Shown here: piece after piece, positions 1 to 6,111 of the stretch | Numbering within the stretch: the stretch's first letter is position 1 | Layout: each line of letters begins with the position of its first letter | From: an uncultured Pseudomonadota bacterium | GTDB lineage: Bacteria > Pseudomonadota > Gammaproteobacteria > Steroidobacterales > Steroidobacteraceae | Assembly (NCBI GenBank): GCA_903890265.1 | Contig: CAITAM010000234.1 | Coordinates: 1 to 7,292, forward strand | Reading direction: 5' to 3' | DNA: 7,292 bases | Position numbers and translations under genes: made by a program | The notes under the pieces: generated by a model | Databases searched by the model: none | Told to the model about the DNA's origin: nothing | Seen by the model: the letters and a program-made list of their open reading frames with translations, nothing else

Positions 1-105
1 CATCGCCGATTCCTCGATCAGGCCATCCTGAACGAGCTTCTCCGGCAGCCCCAGGCTTGCGCTGCGGTTGATCGAGCTGGCAGCAGTTTGGACGGTGTCG
101 TTCAT
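1..105 (-). CDS. pilB: PilB, type IV pilus extension ATPase (N-terminal fragment)
   Basis: Only the first 35 codons are inside the window; the gene runs off the left edge. The translation begins MNDTVQ and continues through LGLPEKLVQDGLIEES. This resembles the N-terminal region of PilB proteins (Pseudomonas PilB begins MNDSIQ and continues SGLSRQLVQ). PilB is the cytoplasmic hexameric ATPase that powers pilus assembly at the inner membrane. None of its ATPase motifs is visible here, so the call rests on the N-terminal match and on the neighbouring pilA, pilR and pilS genes on the same strand. The ATG at 105-103 was chosen by that homology. It has no good Shine-Dalgarno: a GGAAGA at 130-125 is too far away. 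An in-frame ATG at 183-181 would add 26 residues unlike the family. Confidence 0.8.
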   Translation of the reverse strand, partial: MNDTVQTAASSINRSASLGLPEKLVQDGLIEESAM

Positions 106-138
106 GCGCGTGGCGTTGACCGTGTCTTCCGTGACGAT

Positions 139-144
139 ATTATC
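139..144 (-). promoter_or_regulatory. possible -10 element ahead of pilB
   Basis: On the minus strand the hexamer GATAAT matches five of six bases of the sigma-70 -10 consensus and lies about 35 bases before the pilB ATG. No convincing -35 hexamer is found at the right distance. The gap from 106 to 317 otherwise holds only the hairpin at 282-303. A short match like this can arise by chance. Confidence 0.22.
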
Positions 145-281
145 GGACCCGCGGCCCGGAACAATTGTTAAATCCAGCGCCATCCTTGCACAGACGGCGG
201 GAAAAGCACGTGATCCGTCTCACAGGTGGCGCGACGCCGGTGCGCCTCGGCAGGGGTATAGCGGGGGGGCGGGGAGCGAGG

Positions 282-303
282 GGCGTGCCGTCCGTGGCAC
301 GCC
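282..303 (-). terminator. hairpin after pilA copy 1 (weak or attenuating terminator)
   Basis: A perfect 8-bp stem (GGCGTGCC with GGCACGCC) and a 6-base loop begins 14 bases after the pilA copy 1 stop codon. It would form in the pilA transcript, but a C-rich stretch follows it instead of a U run. A classic intrinsic terminator is therefore not supported. It may stabilise the pilin mRNA 3' end, or reduce rather than block read-through into pilB. Confidence 0.4.
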
Positions 304-317
304 GCTGCGGGTGTCCG

Positions 318-803
318 TCAGGCCTGACAGTTCTTCGGCAGATACTTGTTCGCGACAGTCGTGCCGCCGGCGCCAATCTTTGACGCTCCGCTGGGCGAAT
401 TCGGGTTATTGCCACAGACCCAGGCGACATCGCCGGCCGTGGTCACAAAGACGTTCAGGCTCAGCGTCGAGCCGTTGATCTGCGCGTTGGCCTTGTTACC
501 GTAGGTAATCGTGATCGCCCCGGCGCTGGTGGTAATGCCGGACACGTAGGTGCCGGTCGGGGCGGACGGGTAGTTCAGCGCAGTCCCGCCGCCGGTCATG
601 GCGGTCGGCCAGTTACCGGTCTGGTCGAAGTAATCCACCACCGCGGCCTGAACCGCCGTCGAGATCGTCAGCCCCTCGGTGGCCTGGGCGCGGATCGTGT
701 AATCCTGGTAAGCGGGAATCGCTATCGCCGCGAGCACACCGATAATCGCGATCACGATCATCAGTTCGATCAGCGTAAAACCCTGTTCAGTTTGTCTGCT
801 CAT
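318..803 (-). CDS. pilA: type IV major pilin (PilA), copy 1
   Basis: This gene encodes a 161-residue type IVa prepilin, the subunit of the pilus fibre. The leader MSRQTEQG is followed by the prepilin peptidase site G8/F9. Then comes the conserved hydrophobic helix FTLIELMIVIAIIG, with the essential Glu13 (Glu5 of the mature protein), up to about residue 30. The globular domain ends with Cys130 and Cys159, which probably form the C-terminal D-region disulfide. The leader is unusual in carrying an acidic residue (E6) and only one basic residue. The protein aligns without gaps to copy 2, with about 75% identity by hand count. A good ribosome site, GGAG, lies at 812-809, five bases before the ATG. 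The gene is separated from copy 2 by a strong terminator, so it should need its own promoter. It could serve as an alternative major pilin or a second subunit. Confidence 0.95.
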   Translation of the reverse strand: MSRQTEQGFTLIELMIVIAIIGVLAAIAIPAYQDYTIRAQATEGLTISTAVQAAVVDYFDQTGNWPTAMTGGGTALNYPSAPTGTYVSGITTSAGAITITYGNKANAQINGSTLSLNVFVTTAGDVAWVCGNNPNSPSGASKIGAGGTTVANKYLPKNCQA

Positions 804-881
804 GACCGCTCCACGTATTCAATTCTGGGCCTTCCTTGGTTCCTCCGGGCCCGCCGTGCCGCGCGGCGATTGCCGCTGGGC

Positions 882-896
882 AGCAACCAAGTGCCT
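882..896 (-). promoter_or_regulatory. near-consensus sigma-54 promoter of pilA copy 1, spacer one base short
   Basis: The minus strand reads AGGCAC, four bases, then TTGCT. This matches the sigma-54 elements TGGCAC and TTGC, but the invariant GG (895-894) and GC (884-883) are separated by 9 bases instead of 10. The -12 GC lies 79 bases before the start codon, almost the same distance as the perfect promoter of pilA copy 2 (78). Position and sequence suggest a decayed or altered promoter. A missing spacer base usually cripples such promoters, so activity is uncertain. Confidence 0.38.
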
Positions 897-907
897 GTGG
901 CGGAAGC

Positions 908-943
908 AAAAAAAGGGGGCGTTGCTTTCGCAGCGCCCCCTTT
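908..943 (-). terminator. intrinsic terminator of pilA copy 2
   Basis: In the minus-strand transcript a GC-rich stem (7 bp, one A-C mismatch, then 3 bp) closes a GAAA tetraloop (stem arms 940-930 and 925-915). A run of seven U follows (914-908), and flanking A and U bases extend the stem. This is a textbook rho-independent terminator. It starts 25 bases after the stop codon of pilA copy 2 and should largely separate its transcription from copy 1. Confidence 0.92.
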
Positions 944-945
944 AT

Positions 946-957
946 TGGCACGTGCCA
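946..957. repeat. 12-bp perfect palindrome TGGCACGTGCCA
   Basis: This perfect palindrome lies between the stop codon of pilA copy 2 and its terminator hairpin. It has a central CACGTG. It could be a protein-binding site or a small RNA stem next to the terminator. No function can be assigned from sequence. Confidence 0.5.
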
Positions 958-968
958 CTACCGGCTGA

Positions 969-1454
969 TTAGGCCTGGCAGTTCTTCGGCAGGTACTTGT
1001 TGGCGGCGGTCGTACCGCCCGAGCCAATCTTGCTGCCACCCGACGGCAGGGCCGTGCTGTTGCCGCAGACCCAGGCGAGGTCGCCAGCCGTCGTCAGGGC
1101 GACGTTGAGGCTGAGCGTCGAGCCCGACAGCGCGGCGTTGGCCTTGTTGCCGTACGTCACGGTGATCGCGCCACCGCTGGTGCTGACGCTCGAGACGTAG
1201 TTGCCCGTCGGCGGGTTGGTGTAGTTCAGGGCGGTGCCGCCACCGGTCATCGCCGTCGGCCACGAGCCGTTCTGGGCGTAGTAGTCAGCCACCGCAACCT
1301 GGACGCTGCCAGCGAGGGTCAGACCTTCCGTCGCCTGCGAACGGATGGTGTAGTCCTGGTAGGCCGGGATGGCGATCGCGGCGAGAATGCCGATGATCGC
1401 GATAACAATCATGAGTTCGATGAGCGTGAAGCCCTTCTGAATCGATTTGCGCAT
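969..1454 (-). CDS. pilA: type IV major pilin (PilA), copy 2, promoter-proximal
   Basis: This 161-residue type IVa prepilin has a leader MRKSIQKG that is basic, as usual for prepilins, with cleavage at G8/F9. The FTLIELMIVIAIIG helix with Glu13 (mature Glu5) inserts in the inner membrane and later packs the fibre core. The tail carries Cys130 and Cys159 as the likely D-region disulfide. An AAGGA ribosome site (1468-1464) sits nine bases before the ATG. A consensus sigma-54 promoter lies upstream and a strong terminator downstream, so this copy forms its own single-gene transcript. It is probably the main, PilS/PilR-controlled fibre subunit. The neighbouring copy is colinear with no insertions; differences gather in residues 2-7, 47-62, 79-95 and 133-136. 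Confidence 0.96.
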   Translation of the reverse strand: MRKSIQKGFTLIELMIVIAIIGILAAIAIPAYQDYTIRSQATEGLTLAGSVQVAVADYYAQNGSWPTAMTGGGTALNYTNPPTGNYVSSVSTSGGAITVTYGNKANAALSGSTLSLNVALTTAGDLAWVCGNSTALPSGGSKIGSGGTTAANKYLPKNCQA

Positions 1455-1530
1455 GTGCGTAAGTCCTTTTTGCTAGAGGTCCGAGAACATCAGTTCGATA
1501 AGGAGCGGAAAGCCGTCCTGCCAGACTAGT

Positions 1531-1547
1531 AAGCAAGCACCGTGCCA
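1531..1547 (-). promoter_or_regulatory. sigma-54 (RpoN) promoter of pilA copy 2
   Basis: The minus strand reads TGGCACGGTGCTTGCTT. This is a full match to the sigma-54 consensus TGGCAC-N5-TTGC, with GG (1546-1545) and GC (1534-1533) exactly ten bases apart. Transcription should start near 1521, giving a leader of about 67 bases before the ATG at 1454. Such promoters require an AAA+ activator, and pilR, which encodes one, is the next gene upstream. pilA is a known PilR/RpoN target in Pseudomonas. Confidence 0.93.
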
Positions 1548-1565
1548 ACTCGCTCCGGATTTCTT

Positions 1566-1597
1566 AACTGCCTGTTTTATAACGTTTTAATTTTTAC
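1566..1597. promoter_or_regulatory. AT-rich, probably bent DNA between promoter and enhancer
   Basis: This stretch of A and T runs (such as TTTTAATTTTT) stands out in otherwise very GC-rich sequence. It lies between the sigma-54 promoter and the inverted-repeat cluster at 1626-1670. At sigma-54 promoters this spacer is often bent, by IHF or intrinsically, so that the bound activator can reach the polymerase. I see no clear full IHF consensus, so only its composition and position support this role. Confidence 0.35.
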
Positions 1598-1625
1598 GCG
1601 CGCGCCGTGCGGTGATTATTGTTAC

Positions 1626-1670
1626 GTGACGCGATGTGCCGGCACGTCACAAAGTGACGTAGCACGTCAC
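1626..1670. promoter_or_regulatory. inverted-repeat cluster, candidate PilR enhancer
   Basis: Four GTGACG/CGTCAC half-sites occur at 1626-1631, 1645-1650, 1654-1659 and 1665-1670. One 17-bp palindrome is perfect: GTGACGT, three bases, ACGTCAC (1654-1670). A second, near-perfect one is GATGTGCC/GGCACGTC (1633-1648). Both end in GCACGTCAC, repeated at exactly 20 bases (1642 and 1662). Their centres lie about 120 and 141 bases upstream of the predicted pilA start, where NtrC-family activators usually bind. A 17-bp palindrome is also the size of classical NtrC sites. The motif differs from the TGTC repeats reported for Pseudomonas PilR, so the binding protein is inferred. The rightmost palindrome also forms a hairpin at the 3' end of pilR. 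Confidence 0.5.
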
Positions 1671-1674
1671 CTTT
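1651..1674 (-). terminator. hairpin downstream of pilR, possible terminator
   Basis: In the pilR transcript the sequence forms a 7-bp stem (GTGACGT/ACGTCAC) with a three-base loop. Three A and three U bases extend it with one bulged G. It begins 28 bases after the pilR stop codon. The U run is short, so termination may be partial. The same bases form the palindrome described as a candidate enhancer, and they may do both jobs. Confidence 0.4.
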
Positions 1675-1702
1675 GGCCGTGATTGCCCGCGCGGGCGTCT
1701 CG

Positions 1703-3088
1703 CTACTCAATACCGAGCTTCTTGATCCGGTAGCGCAGGGCCCGAAAGCTGATACCGAGCGCCTTGGCGGCTGCTGTTTTGTTGTAACGGGCCTGCTCGA
1801 GAGCGCGGAGAATCGCGTCGCGCTCGATGTGCTCGACGCGCGCATCCAGATCGGCGTGGTCCGTGTCCTGACCGCGATCCCCGGCGCCTGCCGTCAGGCT
1901 AGGGGCCAGCGCAGGCACGGAGCCGGTCGCCGACGTGCTCTGGCGCAGCCGTATGTCTTCGGCGGTTATGCGGGAGCCACTGCAGAGGGTGAGCGCGCGC
2001 TCCAGCATGTTCTCGAGCTCGCGCACGTTGCCCGGATAGTGATAGCCGAGCAGCACGCGCATCGCTTCCGGCGTCAGCTCCGGCCGGTCGGTCTTCATGC
2101 GTTTGGCCAGCTTGGCGAGAATTGCGCTCGAAATGTCGCCGACGTCCGCGAGGCGATCGCGCAGCGGCGGCACCTTGATTTCGATGACGTTGACCCGGTA
2201 GTAAAGGTCCTCGCGGAACGCGCCCTGGGCGACGAGCGTTGCCAGATCCTTGTGGGTCGCCGAGAGAATTCGCACGTCCACCGGCACCTCGCGCTGCTCG
2301 CCGACCGGTCGCACCGCGCGTTCCTGGATGAGTCGCAGCAGTTTCACCTGCATGTGCAACGGCAGGTCCGCGACTTCGTCCAGAAACAGCGTGCCTCCCT
2401 CCGCCGCCTGGGCAAGGCCCTGTTTGTCGGCGACCGCACCGGTGAAGCTGCCGCGACGGTGCCCGAACAGTTCGCTCTCCATGAGCTCGTCTGGAATGGC
2501 GCCGCAGTTGACCGGCACGAACGGCCCGTCCCGCCGCGGGCTCGACTCGTGGATCAGCTGAGCCACCAGCTCCTTGCCGGTGCCGGATTCGCCCGTGATG
2601 TGCACCGGCGCCTGGCTGCGGGCGACTCTTCCGATCAACTCGCGCAGGTCATCCATCGTCTGCGAACGCCCGAGCAGCCTCGGCGTCGTGATGACCGCCG
2701 TGTCGGACTCGTGATCGTGAGTCGCGAGCTTGATGGCTTGCTCAACGAGCTTGCGCAGGTCCGCGAGATCAAGCGGCTTGGAGACGAAGTCGAATGCACC
2801 GACTTTCAAGGCGCGGACGGCGAGTTCGACATTTCCGTGGGCGGTAATCACCGCGACCGGCACGTCCTTGGCTTCTGCCTGGATCCAGGCGACGAGGTCG
2901 AGGCCGTCGCCATCGGGGAGCTTCATGTCCGTGAGGCACAGGTCGTAGCGAGCGGTGCGCAGCCGCTCACGTGCGGCGTCGACCGTGTGCACGGCGTCAG
3001 ACTCGAGCTTCATGCGCGCGAGCGTTATACCCAACAGCTCGCACAGGTCCGGCTCGTCGTCGACGATCAGTACGCGGCCGCGGCTCAT
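1703..3088 (-). CDS. pilR: PilR, sigma-54-dependent response regulator of pilin
   Basis: PilR is the NtrC-class activator that, once phosphorylated by PilS, drives sigma-54 transcription of pilA. With the start used here it has 461 residues. The receiver domain spans about residues 5-120, with acidic pocket D10/D11, phospho-acceptor D54, T83 and K104. The AAA+ domain covers about 135-370. It has Walker A GESGTGKE (166-173), the sigma-54 contact loop as GSFTGA (213-218), Walker B GTLFLDEV (232-239) and an arginine-finger region FREDLYYRVN (291-300). A low-complexity linker (about 383-412) leads to a Fis-type helix-turn-helix (about 426-457) ending at the C-terminus. The ATG at 3088 gives MSRGRVLIVDDEPD, matching family N-termini; a GTG at 3100 would add four residues. 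It lies 50 bases after pilS, so the two are probably co-transcribed. Confidence 0.95.
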   Translation of the reverse strand: MSRGRVLIVDDEPDLCELLGITLARMKLESDAVHTVDAARERLRTARYDLCLTDMKLPDGDGLDLVAWIQAEAKDVPVAVITAHGNVELAVRALKVGAFDFVSKPLDLADLRKLVEQAIKLATHDHESDTAVITTPRLLGRSQTMDDLRELIGRVARSQAPVHITGESGTGKELVAQLIHESSPRRDGPFVPVNCGAIPDELMESELFGHRRGSFTGAVADKQGLAQAAEGGTLFLDEVADLPLHMQVKLLRLIQERAVRPVGEQREVPVDVRILSATHKDLATLVAQGAFREDLYYRVNVIEIKVPPLRDRLADVGDISSAILAKLAKRMKTDRPELTPEAMRVLLGYHYPGNVRELENMLERALTLCSGSRITAEDIRLRQSTSATGSVPALAPSLTAGAGDRGQDTDHADLDARVEHIERDAILRALEQARYNKTAAAKALGISFRALRYRIKKLGIE

Positions 3089-3138
3089 GAGCGCGCGCAC
3101 CCGTCACGTCCGGCTACGGTCAGGTCTGCCTGTCTCAT

Positions 3139-4749
3139 TCAGAGTTCCCAGCGCTGCGGGTCGGAGAAAACAACGCGGAAAATGCTACCACCGCCGCCCC
3201 TCGGCTCGTAGACCAGTACGGCACCGTTGCACTGGGCAAGCTCGCGGGCGATGAAGAGGCCAAGGCCCGTGCCACCCTTCCGCTCGGTGAAGAACGGCTC
3301 AAAGATCCGTTCCACCGAGCCCGGGGGGATGCCAGGACCGCGGTCCGCCACCTCGACGAAGGGCCTGCCGGCCGCGCCGATCCTACCGACCCTGACCTCC
3401 ACCGGCGGATGCCCGTCGGTCTGTTCGCTGTAGCGCAGGGCGTTATCGCACAGATTCCAGAGTATCTGCCGCAGATGGGACGGATCGACCCGCCCCTCGA
3501 TGTCGACGTCGGGCACCGCGAGCGTCACCCGATCGGCCTCGAGCTCCAGCGTCGCGACCAGCTCGCGCACGAACGACGTTGACCAGTCACCCAGGAACAC
3601 GCGCTCCGGCCGCGTGACCTCGCGGCGACCGAGCTGCAGGACATTGCTGACGATGGTGCTGACCCGGGCGGCATTGCTCGTGATGATTTCGGTCAGACGA
3701 CGGTCCTCGGCAGGCAGATCGGCGGTTTCGCCGAGGAGTTGGGCTGCATGGCTCATGGCACCCACCGGATTGCGGATCTCATGGGCGATGCTTGCCGACA
3801 GCCGTCCGAGGGCAGCAAGCTTCGTCTGCTGTACGCGCTCGGCAAGCCGCGACGTGTCCTCGAGAAAGGCAATGACCGGCGGGGGCCGGACGCTGCCAAG
3901 CGGAGCGAAATGCGCCTCAATCTCGCGGCTGGCATCAGAGGTGAGGAACAGCGCCCGGTTCTGTCGTGCACCCTCCGGCTCGCGCCGCCACTGCTCGGTG
4001 AGGTAAAGCAGGCGGGGGGAAATTTCACCGACGAGCGCGCCTGGCGTTGCCTCGGGGCCGAGAATCTCCCTGGCCGACTCGTTGATCAGGCGAATGCGGT
4101 CTGTCGAGTCGATAACGACGATGCTCTCGCGCAGGTGCTGCACGATGTACTCGGACAGCTCGGACAGGTTGGCGAGGTCGACTTCGCGCTGCCGCACCGC
4201 GGCCTCGGTCGCGCGCAGCTGGCCGGCCAGAAACGCGGCGCTGGCAGCCAGCAGAAACAGGATGGCGCCGTAGTACCCGGCCTGAGCGAACCCGATCGCA
4301 CTGGCGCCTTGTTGAGTCCATGCGGCCATCTGCCCGCCGAGCAGAGCGAGCGTCGCTCCGGCAGCCGTGAGCAGCGCCGCGCGCACGCTGGAGAGCATCG
4401 CGACGCCGCCGACCGGTACCAGCAGGAGGAGCGCGAGGCCGCTTTCCGCGCCGCCACTCGCGTACATGAGCAGGGTGATCGCCACGATATCGGCGATGAC
4501 CGGCAGGTAAGTCGTTACCGGGGCGCTTAAGGCTCGTTCCCGGAGGGCGGCGATGGAACCGAGCGCAGCAGCAAAGTAGGCGATCGCCGTCGTGACGAAC
4601 AGGAGCGGATCCGCGGCGCCCACGAAACGCGAATGTGGCGCCGTGAAATACAGCAGCAGCGCGCCGACCGGTACGACCAGCCGGAACAGGTTGAGCAGCC
4701 TGAGTATTCGCCAGGACAGCTCGGGAGAGTCTGCTTCTGAAATCTGCAA
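3139..4749 (-). CDS. pilS: PilS, inner-membrane sensor histidine kinase
   Basis: PilS is the kinase partner of PilR; in Pseudomonas it senses the inner-membrane pool of PilA. The 536-residue protein opens with a polar segment and SWRILRLLNLFRL, typical of PilS. About six hydrophobic helices follow between residues 20 and 178. A PAS-like region (about 195-300) comes next. The kinase core has the H-box ASIAHEIRNPVG with His323, the N-box around NLCDNALRYS (432-441), the G1 box DRGPGI (469-474), the F-box IFEPFFT (482-488) and the G2 box GGTGLGLFIA (492-501). All key residues are present. The start is TTG at 4749-4747: an in-frame TGA lies immediately upstream, no ATG or GTG follows nearby, and a GAGGG ribosome site sits five bases before. 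The gene is divergent from sucC. Confidence 0.95.
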   Translation of the reverse strand: MQISEADSPELSWRILRLLNLFRLVVPVGALLLYFTAPHSRFVGAADPLLFVTTAIAYFAAALGSIAALRERALSAPVTTYLPVIADIVAITLLMYASGGAESGLALLLLVPVGGVAMLSSVRAALLTAAGATLALLGGQMAAWTQQGASAIGFAQAGYYGAILFLLAASAAFLAGQLRATEAAVRQREVDLANLSELSEYIVQHLRESIVVIDSTDRIRLINESAREILGPEATPGALVGEISPRLLYLTEQWRREPEGARQNRALFLTSDASREIEAHFAPLGSVRPPPVIAFLEDTSRLAERVQQTKLAALGRLSASIAHEIRNPVGAMSHAAQLLGETADLPAEDRRLTEIITSNAARVSTIVSNVLQLGRREVTRPERVFLGDWSTSFVRELVATLELEADRVTLAVPDVDIEGRVDPSHLRQILWNLCDNALRYSEQTDGHPPVEVRVGRIGAAGRPFVEVADRGPGIPPGSVERIFEPFFTERKGGTGLGLFIARELAQCNGAVLVYEPRGGGGSIFRVVFSDPQRWEL

Positions 4750-4754
4750 TCAGG

Positions 4755-4759
4755 CCCTC
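4755..4759 (-). promoter_or_regulatory. ribosome binding site fixing the TTG start of pilS
   Basis: GAGGG on the minus strand is five bases before the TTG codon. Together with the stop codon directly upstream in frame, it supports initiation at TTG. Non-ATG initiation may keep kinase levels low; that is inference. Confidence 0.65.
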
Positions 4760-4799
4760 GGACGCCGGGCGCGAGCAGGGCCGGGTGCCCCGAGCGGGG

Positions 4800-4808
4800 A
4801 CTTTAGCA
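4800..4808 (-). promoter_or_regulatory. possible extended -10 promoter of pilSR
   Basis: The minus strand reads TGCTAAAGT, a TG-n extension followed by a hexamer matching TATAAT at four of six positions. The start would fall near 4793, about 44 bases before the pilS TTG. No good -35 box is seen, which extended -10 promoters can tolerate. This is a weak prediction. Confidence 0.28.
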
Positions 4809-4828
4809 TTGTTCATTTGCCGCCTGCT

Positions 4829-4857
4829 TTGCCATTGGCGGCTGGCGTGGTCAGAAT
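4829..4857 (+). promoter_or_regulatory. likely sigma-70 promoter of sucCD
   Basis: TTGCCA (4829-4834) matches five of six bases of the -35 box. CAGAAT (4852-4857) matches four of six bases of the -10 box, and the spacing is exactly 17. Transcription would start near 4864, leaving a leader of about 37 bases before sucC. It lies in the 151-base divergent gap with pilS. Confidence 0.45.
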
Positions 4858-4900
4858 ACGGACAAGCCCACCCTTCGGAGGCGGCACAAAGGCCGGTCAC

Positions 4901-6076
4901 ATGAATCTCCACGAATACCAGTCCAAGGAGTTGTTCACGCAGTACGGTATCCCCGTGCCGCGCGGACACGTCGCGTCGACGCCCGACGAAGCTGCCGATG
5001 CCGCCACTGCCCTCGGTGGGGATATCTGGGTAGTCAAGGCGCAGGTTCACGCCGGTGGCCGCGGCAAAGCGGGCGGCGTCAAGGTCTGCCGCACCGTCGA
5101 CGAGGTGCGCAGCGCAGCGGCAGGAATGTTCGGCATCCGCCTGGTGACGCACCAGACGGGTCCCGAAGGCCTCCCCGTACACCAGGTGTACGTCGAGGTC
5201 GGGTCGTCGATCGCAAGGGAGATCTACCTGTCCCTGCTGTTGAACCGCGACCGCAGCCGTCTGTCGTTCATTGCCTCGAGCGCCGGCGGTATGGACATCG
5301 AGGAAGTCGCGGCGCACCACCCCGAGCAGATCCTGCGCGCGGAGATCCATCCGTCCGCCGGCCTTCAGGGTTACCAGTGCCGGCAGTTGGCCTTCGGGCT
5401 CGGCCTCGCCGGTGGCCAGATCGCCGAATTCGAGAAGATCGCCCGAGGCCTGTATGCGCTCTACCTCGACAAGGACGCGAGCCTGGTCGAGGTGAATCCG
5501 CTGATCGTCACCAAGGACGGTAACGTCCTTGCGCTCGACGCAAAGATCAATATTGACGCCAATGCCGTTTACCGCCAGCAGCAGGTGGCGGCCTACCGAG
5601 ACCCGTCGCAGGAAGATCCGATGGAGCGTCAGGCATCGGAGCATGACCTCAATTACGTTTCGCTTGGCGGCGACATCGCCTGCATGGTGAACGGCGCCGG
5701 TCTCGCGATGGCCACGATGGATCTGATCAAGCTGCATGGCGGCGAGCCTGCCAACTTCCTCGACGTCGGCGGTGGCGCGACGTCCGAGCGGGTCACGGCG
5801 GCGTTTCGCCTGATTCTGTCCAACCCGAACGTCCGCGCCGTGCTCGTCAACATCTTCGGCGGCATCGTGCGCTGCGACTTGATCGCCGACGGCATCATCA
5901 ATGCGGTGAAAAACGTCGGCGTGAAAGTGCCCGTCATCGTGCGCCTTGAGGGTACCAATGCCGAAATCGCCCGGGCCGAACTCGCGAAGTCGGGGCTTGC
6001 GATCACGGCGGCCACCGACCTTACGGACGCGGCAGTGAAGTCAGTGCGCCTCGCGGCAGAGACGGCCGCCGCCTGA
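4901..6076 (+). CDS. sucC: SucC, succinyl-CoA synthetase beta subunit (ADP-forming)
   Basis: SucC is the nucleotide- and succinate-binding subunit of the TCA-cycle enzyme that interconverts succinyl-CoA and succinate while making ATP or GTP in the cytoplasm. The 391-residue length is close to the 388 of E. coli. The start MNLHEYQSKELF is the family signature. An ATP-grasp domain occupies the first half, with VVKAQVHAGGRGKAGGVK (44-61). The EVNP motif (197-200) gives Asn199, and Asp213 is present; these match the E. coli magnesium ligands by number. The C-terminal CoA-ligase domain carries CMVNGAGLAMATMD (261-274), FLDVGGGA (286-293) and NIFGGIVRCDL (317-327). An AAAGG ribosome site (4888-4892) lies eight bases before the ATG. 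sucD follows after 35 bases, as in most proteobacteria. Nothing looks damaged. Confidence 0.98.
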   Translation: MNLHEYQSKELFTQYGIPVPRGHVASTPDEAADAATALGGDIWVVKAQVHAGGRGKAGGVKVCRTVDEVRSAAAGMFGIRLVTHQTGPEGLPVHQVYVEVGSSIAREIYLSLLLNRDRSRLSFIASSAGGMDIEEVAAHHPEQILRAEIHPSAGLQGYQCRQLAFGLGLAGGQIAEFEKIARGLYALYLDKDASLVEVNPLIVTKDGNVLALDAKINIDANAVYRQQQVAAYRDPSQEDPMERQASEHDLNYVSLGGDIACMVNGAGLAMATMDLIKLHGGEPANFLDVGGGATSERVTAAFRLILSNPNVRAVLVNIFGGIVRCDLIADGIINAVKNVGVKVPVIVRLEGTNAEIARAELAKSGLAITAATDLTDAAVKSVRLAAETAAA

Positions 6077-6111
6077 GGCGTGCCGGCGACATCAACCAGC
6101 GGAATAACTCC

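Noticed and set aside
295..308. TGGCAC followed by CTGC on the plus strand, resembling a sigma-54 promoter
   Set aside because: The GG to GC spacing is wrong, it is part of the hairpin after pilA copy 1, and it would point antisense into the pilin genes.
1645..1670. TCAC/GTGA half-sites considered as a CRP/Vfr/Clp site
   Set aside because: The TGTGA-N6-TCACA arrangement is absent. The half-sites have the wrong spacing and flanking bases.
1673..3211. Open frame of 512 codons on the plus strand opposite pilR
   Set aside because: It is antisense to a clearly conserved gene. Long antisense frames are common in GC-rich coding DNA, and the product has no recognisable domain.
4025..5737. Open frame of 570 codons on the minus strand across sucC, the gap and pilS
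   Set aside because: It overlaps two well-supported genes, its translation is Arg-rich without domains, and it crosses a promoter region. It is a shadow of GC-rich codon use.
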